From: CAYMJV01 sp964390545
GTDB taxonomy: Bacteria > Desulfobacterota > BSN033 > UBA1163
Assembly (NCBI GenBank): GCA_964390545.1
Contig: CAYMJV010000014.1
Coordinates: 1 to 47,545, forward strand
Direction of reading: 5' to 3'
Length of the DNA: 47,545 nucleotides
The notes below the pieces were generated by a model, which saw only the letters and a program-made list of their open reading frames with translations, was not told the origin of the DNA and did not search any database. Positions 41,527 to 47,545 of this stretch are shown piece after piece (positions within the stretch are counted from its first letter, which is position 1; each line of letters opens with the position of its first letter). The position numbers and the translations under genes are program-made.

Positions 41527-41601
41527 TGGCTGGGGTGGGAGGATTCGAACCTCCGAGTACAGGTTCCAAAGACCTGTGTCTTACCGCTTGACGACACCCC
41601 A
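41527..41601 (-). tRNA. tRNA-Gln (anticodon TTG), CCA encoded
   Basis: Read on the minus strand, the acceptor arms TGGGGTG and CACCCCA pair perfectly, followed by discriminator G and an encoded CCA (75 bases in all). The anticodon stem is CAGGT/ACCTG around loop CTTTGGA, giving anticodon TTG for Gln CAA/CAG codons. The T arm GGAGG-TTCGAAT-CCTCC is perfect. Its position between spoVG and prs is conserved in related genomes. Confidence 0.95.
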
Positions 41602-41634
41602 ATCTTTAATTCCAAAAATCCGAAATACGAAATT

Positions 41635-41701
41635 CCTGCCTACCGGCAGGCAGGCGAAATCCCTGCCTTCGTCCCGCATGGCGGGACTTCGCGCAGGCAG
41701 G
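41635..41701. repeat. Family C 20-base palindrome (copy 3) followed by a larger related palindrome
   Basis: CCTGCCTACCGGCAGGCAGG (41635-41654) is followed eight bases later by a 40-base imperfect palindrome (41662-41701). This second one uses the same CCTGCC/GGCAGG ends around CTTCGTCCCGCATGGCGGGA. Both lie between tRNA-Gln and spoVG. Confidence 0.65.
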
Positions 41702-41763
41702 CGAGTATCGAAACCCGAAAAAATACTCATGGCTGTACAGCCACCCTCAAACCATGGAAATCA

Positions 41764-41841
41764 ATAATCCCCCCTCCCCCCCTTTAGAAAAGTGGGGGGA
41801 ACTTCTCCTCCCTTTGGTAAAGGGAAGTGGGGAGGGATTTA
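41764..41841. repeat. Imperfect C-run/G-run palindromes (family A) in tandem
   Basis: AATCCCCCCTCCCCCCCTTT is followed by AAAAGTGGGGGGAACTT, and then CTCCTCCCTTTGGTAAAGGG by AAGTGGGGAGGGATTT. They are two adjacent family A units in the 285-base gap between spoVG and tRNA-Gln. Confidence 0.6.
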
Positions 41842-41886
41842 GGAAGGTTGTTTCAAACAGCAAAGGTGATACACCTTTATTAATCC

Positions 41887-42156
41887 TTAAGGTAACTTAT
41901 TTTTCTGGATTTCTTTATTATACTCTTCTAATACTTTTGATTCAATCATCTGTCGGGTTTCATTGTTAAGAGGGTGAGCGGTATCTCTGTACGTTCCATC
42001 TTTCCTCTTCTTGCTCGGCATGGCAACAAATAATCCATTATTCCCACTGATCACTTTCAGGTCCCTGACAACGAAACAATTATCAAAAGTAATTGCCACA
42101 TACGCCTTCAATCGATCCTCTTGCACTGGAAAGATCCTGACTTCTGTCACTTCCAT
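41887..42156 (-). CDS. spoVG: SpoVG family RNA/DNA-binding regulator
   Basis: 89 aa. MEVTEVRIFPVQEDRLKAYV, then FVVRDLKVISGNNGLFVAMP and the basic PSKKRKDGTYRDTAHPLN are the complete SpoVG signature. The basic segment contacts nucleic acid. GGGGG lies five bases before the ATG. In non-sporulating bacteria its role is broad post-transcriptional or transcriptional regulation. It lies between ispE and tRNA-Gln, the usual neighbourhood. Confidence 0.95.
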   Translation of the reverse strand: MEVTEVRIFPVQEDRLKAYVAITFDNCFVVRDLKVISGNNGLFVAMPSKKRKDGTYRDTAHPLNNETRQMIESKVLEEYNKEIQKNKLP

Positions 42157-42304
42157 AAAACCCCCTTGCCCCGCACCTCACATGGTACAGGGCTTGCCCT
42201 GTATCTCGCATGGTGCAGAGCTTGCCATGCATTTGACACGGTGCATGGCTTCATCCGGATTGGTTCTATTTCTCTGATGTCTCACTGTGGTCTACTTCAT
42301 CGTG

Positions 42305-43168
42305 TTAGGTGGGGAGGTTATGGGTCTTTAGGATGATCCAACCTCTCCTTCTGACCTTATCCTCCAATTTCTTAAACGCCTTCTCAGCCTCCCGTTTTCC
42401 TGAAAAAACCCCAAACACAGTAGGACCGCTCCCTGTCATCAGGGCACCTGAAGCCCCGGCAGAGAGGAGCATCTTTTTCATCCCCTCAATCTGGGGGTAT
42501 TTATGGGAAACCACCCCCTCCAAGTCGTTCCAAAGAAGACTGGAAATCTCTTCAGGGGTTTTTACAAGCCCTTGAAGATTAAAATGAAAATGCCTTTTTG
42601 TCAATACGAAATTTTGGTAGGCCCAACGGGTTGAAACCTCAAAATTTGGGTTGATGAGAACATACCACAGGTCCGGAAGTTCTATTTTTTTCAGCCTTTC
42701 CCCTATCCCCGAAGCAACGGCAGCCCCGTCCAAGAAGAAGAAAGGAACATCTGCACCAATGCCTGACCCTATTTTCATTAACTCCTTCGCGGGGAGCCCT
42801 ATCTCTAAGAGTTGGTTCAAAGCCTTCATTGTTGTAGCCGCATCGCTGCTTCCGCCCCCCAGCCCTGCTCCCAGGGGAATCTCTTTTCTAATATCGATGT
42901 GGAGGCCACCCTTATACTTCGATTTTTTCAAAATCACCTGAGCAGCTCGGTAGACCAGGTTCTTCTTCCCCAACGGAAGATCAGGATGGTCAGTTGTAAT
43001 GGAAATCCCTTTTTCCTTTTCTAACGAGACATACAGAGTGTCAGAGAGACTGATCTTCTCCATGAGCGTCCTCAACTCATGGTACCCGTCCTCTCTCCTC
43101 CTCAGGATTTCCAATCTTAGATTGATCTTGGCTGGAGATTTAAATCGGAGTGCTTCGACCATAATCAT
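42305..43168 (-). CDS. ispE: 4-diphosphocytidyl-2-C-methyl-D-erythritol kinase
   Basis: Fourth step of the MEP isoprenoid pathway. The GHMP-kinase signature is intact: SPAKINLRLEILRRREDGYH at the N-terminus, the ATP loop PLGAGLGGGSSDAATTM, and the C-terminal GALMTGSGPTVFG. The frame opens with TTG at 43180; ATGs at 43168 and 43162 are more likely starts, giving about 287 or 285 aa. The ribosome site is weak. It heads the ispE-spoVG-tRNA-prs-rplY-pth run. Confidence 0.94.
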   Translation of the reverse strand: MIMVEALRFKSPAKINLRLEILRRREDGYHELRTLMEKISLSDTLYVSLEKEKGISITTDHPDLPLGKKNLVYRAAQVILKKSKYKGGLHIDIRKEIPLGAGLGGGSSDAATTMKALNQLLEIGLPAKELMKIGSGIGADVPFFFLDGAAVASGIGERLKKIELPDLWYVLINPNFEVSTRWAYQNFVLTKRHFHFNLQGLVKTPEEISSLLWNDLEGVVSHKYPQIEGMKKMLLSAGASGALMTGSGPTVFGVFSGKREAEKAFKKLEDKVRRRGWIILKTHNLPT

Positions 43169-43728
43169 CTCATTAATCAAAGGGGTCAGGGATTATGGGC
43201 TTCAAGGGGTCGAGGGGACTAACTGGAAAAGAGACCCTACGCAAATCTCAATATCGTGCCCTTGAACCGTACGCCTCTAGCCCCCTCTTGTGCTCTATCA
43301 TAGGGAAGGGGATTCCAATTTTCAAGGGATTTTTATTATTGGCACACCCATATGCCAACTGTGTCAGGAACCGGGAGAACACAACAATCAATTTCACGGA
43401 TTTTAGGGTAGTAATTTTGGACTTTTGTGTAAAACTCTTCCACTTTTTGATTTCGGTCTAATGATAGAGTTGGAGGGAAAAAAAACATAATTACGAGGAC
43501 TTATGATGATACGAAAGACCCTGGCATGGGGATTGCTCATTTTACATTAGGATATTTTTATTGGATGGCCGTCTCCTGATTCATAAATGATATGGGGTAA
43601 TCATGTGTCGGTCATCCACTTTACGACATTTGTCTCCAATTTCTTCCATTTGATTGCATTTAACACTACATCGAATTATCGATGCTAGTGTATTGAATCT
43701 AACACTTCTTTACATTAATTCCGAGGTC

Positions 43729-43794
43729 GTCATTCCTGCGAAAGCAGGAATCCAGATTAAAAAGACCGGATTCCGGATCAGGTCCGGAATGACA
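43729..43794. repeat. Dispersed imperfect palindrome (family D), second copy
   Basis: Begins GTCATTCCTGCGAAAGCAGG and ends GATCAGGTCCGGAATGACA. It has the same architecture as 2470-2536 and 45539-45609. Confidence 0.7.
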
Positions 43795-43848
43795 GAATAT
43801 TTAAAGTGATTTCTCAAACACTACAGTAGAAAAAATATATTTAGGGGC

Positions 43849-43877
43849 TTGTAATGATCGTAGATTCTTGATATAGG
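43849..43877 (+). promoter_or_regulatory. Possible promoter of the collagen-like gene
   Basis: TTGTAA, 17 bases, TATAGG; about 80 bases before the ATG at 43957. The match is only moderate. Confidence 0.3.
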
Positions 43878-43956
43878 GATCGATGTTTTTCCCACAGGAG
43901 GGGAACTTCTAATAATTGGTTGAACAAAAAATTGTGCAAAAGGGGGAGGAAAGGAT

Positions 43957-44988
43957 ATGAAAAGGAAAATGATGGCTTCTGGAAAAGGTTTTTTACTCAG
44001 TGGGATTCTAATTCTTTCGGTATTGTTTTTAGGGCAATTAGGATGGGCATGTGATACTCCTGATTACAATGAATACGAATGTTACGGAGAACTTGACATC
44101 AAAAGAGTAAGTTTGGATTATGATAACGGCTTAATCCAGATTTTTGGCAAGGATTTCAAAAACGGAGCTTTCCCCGTCGTTACCCTCGGGGATGACGGTC
44201 TTGATGTTCTTGACCACGATTATAACAAAATCGTAGTAAGATTTCCGGCCATGGAAGCTGGCCAATACAAATTGCACATTTCTACAGGTGAGAGTCGTAA
44301 TTGCAAAGATAAATATTCTCTGAACATCCCTCATGATCATAAACCTTCATGCCCACAACCCCCAACACCATGCCCAGAACCATGCCCACCAGGTTGCAAA
44401 GGTGAGAAAGGAGACAAGGGAGATAAAGGGGACCAGGGGATACAGGGGATACAGGGTGAGAAAGGTGATAAAGGAGATCCCGGCGTGAGCGTGAAGTCTG
44501 CCGAGGCGTTTAGTCTTCTTGATTCAAAGGAACCAGCAAGAGCGTCATTCAATGCCGACACCGGCTTGCTGAGCATTTGGGTTCCTAAAGGAGCTGACGG
44601 GGCCGATGGAATAAATGGGACAAATGGGACTAATGGGACCAACGGAATAGATGGACTACCGGGACCAGCGGGACCATCGGGGATACTAGGAGGATGGAAA
44701 ATAGTTGAGTTTGTTGTTACTAATCTAAATGCCGATGACCTGTTCGATGGGGAAGCACCTTGCGATACCGATAACGGCTATGCGTTGACTGGCGGAGGTT
44801 TTCAGGCGCCAAGAGGGGTAACCGCCATAGTAAGTAAGCCCTTAAAAGCTACTTATACAGAAAGTGGTAAGACTTATGAGATTGGTATAGGTTGGAAGGT
44901 GGTTGGCGAAATTACAGGTGATTTTGCCGGGGGTTCAGTCACAGTCTATGCAGTGTGCGCTTGTGTTGACCCAGAAGGCTGTAACTAG
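43957..44988 (+). CDS. Secreted collagen-like protein
   Basis: 343 aa with a signal peptide (residues 1-31, hydrophobic GFLLSGILILSVLFLGQLGW, then AC). Residues 45-110 look like a small beta-sandwich of IPT/TIG type (IQIFGKDFKN, KIVVRFPAMEAGQYKLHIS). A Cys/Pro hinge at 129-147 follows. There are two collagen-type Gly-X-Y tracts, 146-176 (GEKGDKGDKGD pattern) and 212-242 (GADGADG, three GTN, GLPGPAGPSG), joined by a non-collagen segment. A C-terminal globular domain ends in four cysteines. It probably forms a trimeric extracellular fibre or adhesin. GGGGGAGGAAAGGAT is a strong ribosome site. The gene stands alone, is richer in A/T than its neighbours, and ends in its own terminator, suggesting acquisition. 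Confidence 0.8.
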   Translation: MKRKMMASGKGFLLSGILILSVLFLGQLGWACDTPDYNEYECYGELDIKRVSLDYDNGLIQIFGKDFKNGAFPVVTLGDDGLDVLDHDYNKIVVRFPAMEAGQYKLHISTGESRNCKDKYSLNIPHDHKPSCPQPPTPCPEPCPPGCKGEKGDKGDKGDQGIQGIQGEKGDKGDPGVSVKSAEAFSLLDSKEPARASFNADTGLLSIWVPKGADGADGINGTNGTNGTNGIDGLPGPAGPSGILGGWKIVEFVVTNLNADDLFDGEAPCDTDNGYALTGGGFQAPRGVTAIVSKPLKATYTESGKTYEIGIGWKVVGEITGDFAGGSVTVYAVCACVDPEGCN

Positions 44989-45061
44989 GGTGCCCTAGGG
45001 TTCACGAAACACAAGGCATAGCAGACAGAAAAAAAGGAAGCCCAGGCTTAATTGCCGAAAG
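44989..45061. other. Short leader to terminator, no gene
   Basis: Between the stop codon of the collagen-like gene and its terminator there is only untranslated sequence. The whole gap 44989-45292 holds the terminator at 45062-45099 and the palindromes at 45178-45240. Confidence 0.5.
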
Positions 45062-45099
45062 CAAAGGCAGGGTCAGAAGTGACCCTGCCTTTGTTTTTT
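45062..45099 (+). terminator. Rho-independent terminator of the collagen-like gene
   Basis: CAAAGGCAGGGTCA and TGACCCTGCCTTTG pair perfectly over 14 bases around loop GAAG and are followed by six T. It is the clearest intrinsic terminator in the window. Confidence 0.92.
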
Positions 45100-45177
45100 A
45101 TTGGGCTTCAAATGCGAGGTCAACAGATCGACATTACTGAACCTCGCAAAAGTAATTAAACTTGTTTTCGCATTGTT

Positions 45178-45240
45178 CGTAGGGCGTAGAGGAGGCTTTA
45201 GCCTCCCGAAATCAGGGCGACTGAAGTCGCCCCTACCCGT
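45178..45240. repeat. Paired small palindromes in a GTAGGG-type element (family G)
   Basis: GGAGGCTTTAGCCTCC and GGGCGACTGAAGTCGCCC are two adjacent perfect hairpins enclosed by GTAGGGCG and CCCTAC. A partial relative is at 3598-3625. Confidence 0.6.
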
Positions 45241-45292
45241 GAGGGAAAAGCAAGGTGTTCCTCTATCTATGCGAAGCTTGGTATTCTAGAAA

Positions 45293-45475
45293 TCAATCAT
45301 CGGTGAGGTGGATGGATTCGGCAGGGCACTGGCTGACGCAAGCCCAGCACTCAATACACTCCTCAGGATGTATCGGATTCGATTTATCCTCTTCCATTTG
45401 GTAGACTTCGCTCGGGCAAATCTCAACGCAGTTCCCACAACCCGAGCATTTTTCTTGATCGACTAGAGGATACAT
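45293..45475 (-). CDS. 2[4Fe-4S] ferredoxin
   Basis: 60 aa from the ATG at 45475; the frame opens two codons earlier at a TTG. Two complete cluster motifs, CSGCGNCVEICP and CIECWACVSQCP, indicate a low-potential electron carrier. It could accept electrons from IorAB or serve ribonucleotide reductase, but there is no operon link to either. It stands between repeats, downstream of nrdJ on the same strand. No strong ribosome site is visible. Confidence 0.88.
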   Translation of the reverse strand: MYPLVDQEKCSGCGNCVEICPSEVYQMEEDKSNPIHPEECIECWACVSQCPAESIHLTDD

Positions 45476-45538
45476 ATTCAAAATTTCAAATTTCAGATTG
45501 CAGATTTCAAATTTAAGACTTTAGGCCACCTCTAAAAA

Positions 45539-45609
45539 TGTCTTTCCTGCGAAAGCAGGAATCCAGTCTTTTGAACCTCCTCTGGACTCCCGCTTTCGCG
45601 GGAGTGACA
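45539..45609. repeat. Dispersed imperfect palindrome (family D), third copy
   Basis: TTTCCTGCGAAAGCAGGAAT on the left and GACTCCCGCTTTCGCGGGAG on the right; same plan as 2470-2536. Confidence 0.65.
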
Positions 45610-45670
45610 AGGAAATGTCATTTTCTCGCCTCCAGTTGATTCTTTGACCCTATGCTCTATGCTCTTTGCT

Positions 45671-45720
45671 CCCCTCACCCCATCCCTCTCCCCATTGGGG
45701 AGAGGGGAAGGGTGAGGGGG
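45671..45720. repeat. CCCCTCACCCC...GGGTGAGGGG palindrome (family H), second copy
   Basis: CCCCATCCCTCTCCCC pairs with GGGGAGAGGGGAAGGG around ATT. It lies immediately after the nrdJ stop codon and could end its transcript. Confidence 0.6.
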
Positions 45721-45722
45721 TC

Positions 45723-47456
45723 TTAACAAACCTGTTTCGTTCCACAAGCCAATACCTGTTTTGCCTTGCTTCCACTCCGGTAGATGGTAATGCCTTTGCA
45801 CCGTTCTTTGTAGGCCATCATATAGGCTTCTTTTACGTCTTCTTTTGTTGCCTCCCGAGGAAAGTTAATTGTTTTAGAGACAGCATTGTCTGTGTATTCT
45901 TGAAATGCCGCTTGGATCTTAATATGCCAGAGTGGAGAGATCTCAAACGTGGTGACGAAGAGCTCTTTGATACGCTGAGGAATCTCAGGGAGATCTTTAA
46001 GGCTTGCCCCTTCATGAAGAGACTGAATTAAGGCCTGACTCATGAATCCTTCTCTCTCGCCCAATTCCAAGAACAGAGGATCGGTGATCTGGAATTCCAT
46101 CTCTTCCAAGGCTCGCCGGGTATACTCCAGGGCGAAGAGCGGCTCGATGCCGCTCGAACAGTCCGCGATCAGGCTGAGGGTTCCTGTTGGAGCAATCGTC
46201 GTGACCGTTGCATTCCTCAACCCCCTCCCACCCGGCCGGTCATAGCGGGAGCCCTTATAGTTTGGGAAAACCCCTCTCTCCTCTGCCAACTCCATTGAAC
46301 ATTCCCTAGCCTGGTTTTGAAGAAAACTCATCAGTCCTTTTGCCACTTCCAAGGCCTTCTGAGAATTGTAAGGGAGGCCCAACCGAATAAAGAAATGGGC
46401 CAGCCCCATCACCCCCAAACCTATCTTCCGGTTCCCTTTTGCCATCCGGGAAATCTCTGGCATAGGGTATGTATTAATGTCAATCACGTTGTCGAGAAAA
46501 TGGACCGCACCCTTGATGGTCTTTCTCAACTTTTCAAAATCGACTTCCCACTTCCCATTTCTCTCCTTCACCATGTGAGATAGATTGATCGACCCCAGGA
46601 CGCAAGGTTCATAAGGAAGGAGGGGAACTTCACCACAGGGATTTGTGCTCTCAATCTCTCCCAGTCGGGGAGTGGGGTTGGCCTCATTGATTCGATCCAA
46701 GAAGAGAACCCCTGGGTCTCCAGTCTCCCATGCGGCATCCACCATTGCATCCAATACGTCTTTCGCCTTAAGACGCTGGACCTCTTTCTTCGTCCTCGGA
46801 TTGATTAAACTGTAATCGTCCCCTTTTCCAAGAGCTTCCATAAAGGCTTTTGTGACACCCACAGAGAGATTAAAGTTGGTCATCTCCTTCGGGTCTTTTT
46901 TGATATTAATAAATTCCATGATATCCGGATGATCGACCCTCAGCACCCCCATGTTCGCACCCCGTCTTGTCCCTCCTTGTTTGATCACCTCCGTCGCCAT
47001 ATTAAACACTCGCATAAAAGAAACAGGGCCACTTGCAATTCCGCCGGTGGACTGAACCGAATCGTCCTTCGGTCTTAGGTGACTGAAGGAGAAGCCCGTT
47101 CCTCCTCCGCTTTGATGAATGAGAGCGGTTTGTTTAACCGTCTCAAAGATGGAATCGAGTGAATCTTCAACAGGAAGAACAAAGCAGGCGGCTAATTGTT
47201 GAAGCTCTCTCCCCGCATTCATCAGACAGGGTGAGTTGGGGAGAAAGTCCAAGGACGCCATCATATGAAAGAAGGTTTCAGAAAGTTCCTCCGTGGAAAT
47301 CCGATTTCCATAAAGGCTATCTGCCTCGGCAATATTCCTCGCGACCCTCCAGAACATCTCATCTGGAGATTCAATGACCCTTCCCGAGGCGTCCTTCTTG
47401 AGATACCTTTTCTCTAAAATCTTGATGGCCTGCGGTGTAAGACGAGGGTATTCCAT
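45723..47456 (-). CDS. nrdJ: Adenosylcobalamin-dependent (class II) ribonucleotide reductase
   Basis: 577 aa; reduces ribonucleotides to deoxyribonucleotides with a B12 radical, working with or without oxygen. Recognisable segments are FLPNSPCLMNAGREL, ACFVLPVEDSLDSIFE, GGGTGFSFSHLRP, the active-site STNPCGEVPLLPYEPCVLGS, NRKIGLGVMGLAHFF, and TTIAPTGTLSLIADCSSGIE. The C-terminal Cys pair ACGTKQVC is the likely redox shuttle. No ATP-cone precedes the core (it begins MEYPRLTPQAI), so overall activity regulation by ATP/dATP is probably absent. AAGGAG lies seven bases before the ATG, directly beside the hairpin at 47469-47496. Confidence 0.94.
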   Translation of the reverse strand: MEYPRLTPQAIKILEKRYLKKDASGRVIESPDEMFWRVARNIAEADSLYGNRISTEELSETFFHMMASLDFLPNSPCLMNAGRELQQLAACFVLPVEDSLDSIFETVKQTALIHQSGGGTGFSFSHLRPKDDSVQSTGGIASGPVSFMRVFNMATEVIKQGGTRRGANMGVLRVDHPDIMEFINIKKDPKEMTNFNLSVGVTKAFMEALGKGDDYSLINPRTKKEVQRLKAKDVLDAMVDAAWETGDPGVLFLDRINEANPTPRLGEIESTNPCGEVPLLPYEPCVLGSINLSHMVKERNGKWEVDFEKLRKTIKGAVHFLDNVIDINTYPMPEISRMAKGNRKIGLGVMGLAHFFIRLGLPYNSQKALEVAKGLMSFLQNQARECSMELAEERGVFPNYKGSRYDRPGGRGLRNATVTTIAPTGTLSLIADCSSGIEPLFALEYTRRALEEMEFQITDPLFLELGEREGFMSQALIQSLHEGASLKDLPEIPQRIKELFVTTFEISPLWHIKIQAAFQEYTDNAVSKTINFPREATKEDVKEAYMMAYKERCKGITIYRSGSKAKQVLACGTKQVC

Positions 47457-47468
47457 AATAAGCTCCTT

Positions 47469-47496
47469 GAGGGGATCGATAGAAACCGATCCCCTC
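47469..47496 (-). promoter_or_regulatory. Perfect hairpin just upstream of the nrdJ ribosome site
   Basis: GAGGGGATCG (47469-47478) and CGATCCCCTC (47487-47496) form a 10-bp stem with an 8-base loop. On the nrdJ strand the stem ends immediately before AAGGAG. There is no T-tract, so it is not an ordinary terminator and might control ribosome access or attenuate read-through. Confidence 0.5.
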
Positions 47497-47504
47497 GAAG
47501 GTGT

Positions 47505-47545
47505 CTAAACGGTTTCGACGCTTTTCACTTCTGGGACCTGTTGCT
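47505..47545 (-). CDS. C-terminal end of an upstream gene (cut by window edge)
   Basis: One minus-strand frame ends in QQVPEVKSVETV followed by TAG at 47505-47507, 48 bases before the nrdJ start codon. The other two frames are less protein-like. The product cannot be identified from 13 codons. Confidence 0.35.
   Translation of the reverse strand, partial: QQVPEVKSVETV

Larger units (their letters stand above)
43169..43956. other. 788-base region without a supported gene
   Basis: It holds the family D repeat at 43729-43794 and a possible weak promoter at 43849-43877. There is also a 15-codon frame at 43503-43550 (MMIRKTLAWGLLILH) preceded by GAGGA. That short frame looks like the start of a signal peptide cut short by a stop, possibly a decayed exported-protein gene, but it is too short to be sure. 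The rest is A/T-rich and featureless. Confidence 0.4.

Noticed and set aside
41168..41767. 199-codon plus-strand frame running through tRNA-Gln and repeats
   Set aside because: It is antisense to prs, reads through a tRNA gene, and its tail is repeat-derived (PTGRQA).
1299..45720. CRISPR array
   Set aside because: The repeats are single, scattered palindromes of several kinds, not regularly spaced direct repeats, and no cas gene is present.

Overview
The window (about 47.5 kb, roughly half G+C) reads as chromosome of an anaerobic, probably deltaproteobacterial (Desulfobacterota-like) organism. This placement is inference. It rests on an oxygen-labile 2-oxoacid:ferredoxin oxidoreductase (IorAB), an ADP-forming acyl-CoA synthetase, a 2[4Fe-4S] ferredoxin, a B12-dependent ribonucleotide reductase, and the gene order ispE - spoVG - tRNA-Gln - prs - rplY - pth - ychF. 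Nearly every intergenic gap carries short palindromic repeats of several families.

Layout. Positions 1-6139 (minus strand): the end of a secreted trypsin-like protease, then pyrE, carbamate kinase, pyrB, a hydantoinase-type cyclic amidohydrolase and argF. Positions 6341-12959 (minus): an aminohydrolase, a complete polar-amino-acid-type (PAAT) ABC importer with its own promoter, and a LarA-type nickel racemase. Positions 13167-22519 (minus): a second hydantoinase, an N-carbamoyl-amino-acid amidohydrolase, a hydantoin/Asp-Glu racemase, an aminotransferase, IorB, IorA and an ADP-forming acyl-CoA synthetase. Positions 22667-25926 (minus): a phosphotriesterase-family gene relic and a second complete ABC importer with a near-consensus promoter. 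Positions 26423-34619: a divergent locus with a TIGR04076-like protein and a phosphotriesterase-related protein on minus. On plus it has a DUF6282-like amidohydrolase, a DUF3830-like protein, an M20-like protein with a degenerate active site, a TIM-barrel isomerase and a third importer. Positions 34885-43168 are mostly housekeeping genes plus a decayed cation-efflux gene. Positions 43957-47545 hold a collagen-like secreted protein, a ferredoxin and nrdJ.

How the genes fit together (inference). The genes at 13167-22519 make a chemically continuous route: hydantoin, racemised, ring-opened, decarbamoylated to an amino acid, transaminated, oxidatively decarboxylated to an acyl-CoA, then cleaved with ATP formation. 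That would be an anaerobic, energy-conserving hydantoin or ureide catabolic system. The three importer binding proteins keep the arginine that binds the ligand carboxylate, but by eye all lack the aspartate that normally binds the free alpha-amino group. This would suit N-carbamoyl or otherwise N-blocked ligands. Carbamate kinase with two transcarbamylases could add carbamoyl-group energy recovery, or could simply be biosynthetic. The route has not been tested and the substrate side chain cannot be read from the sequence.
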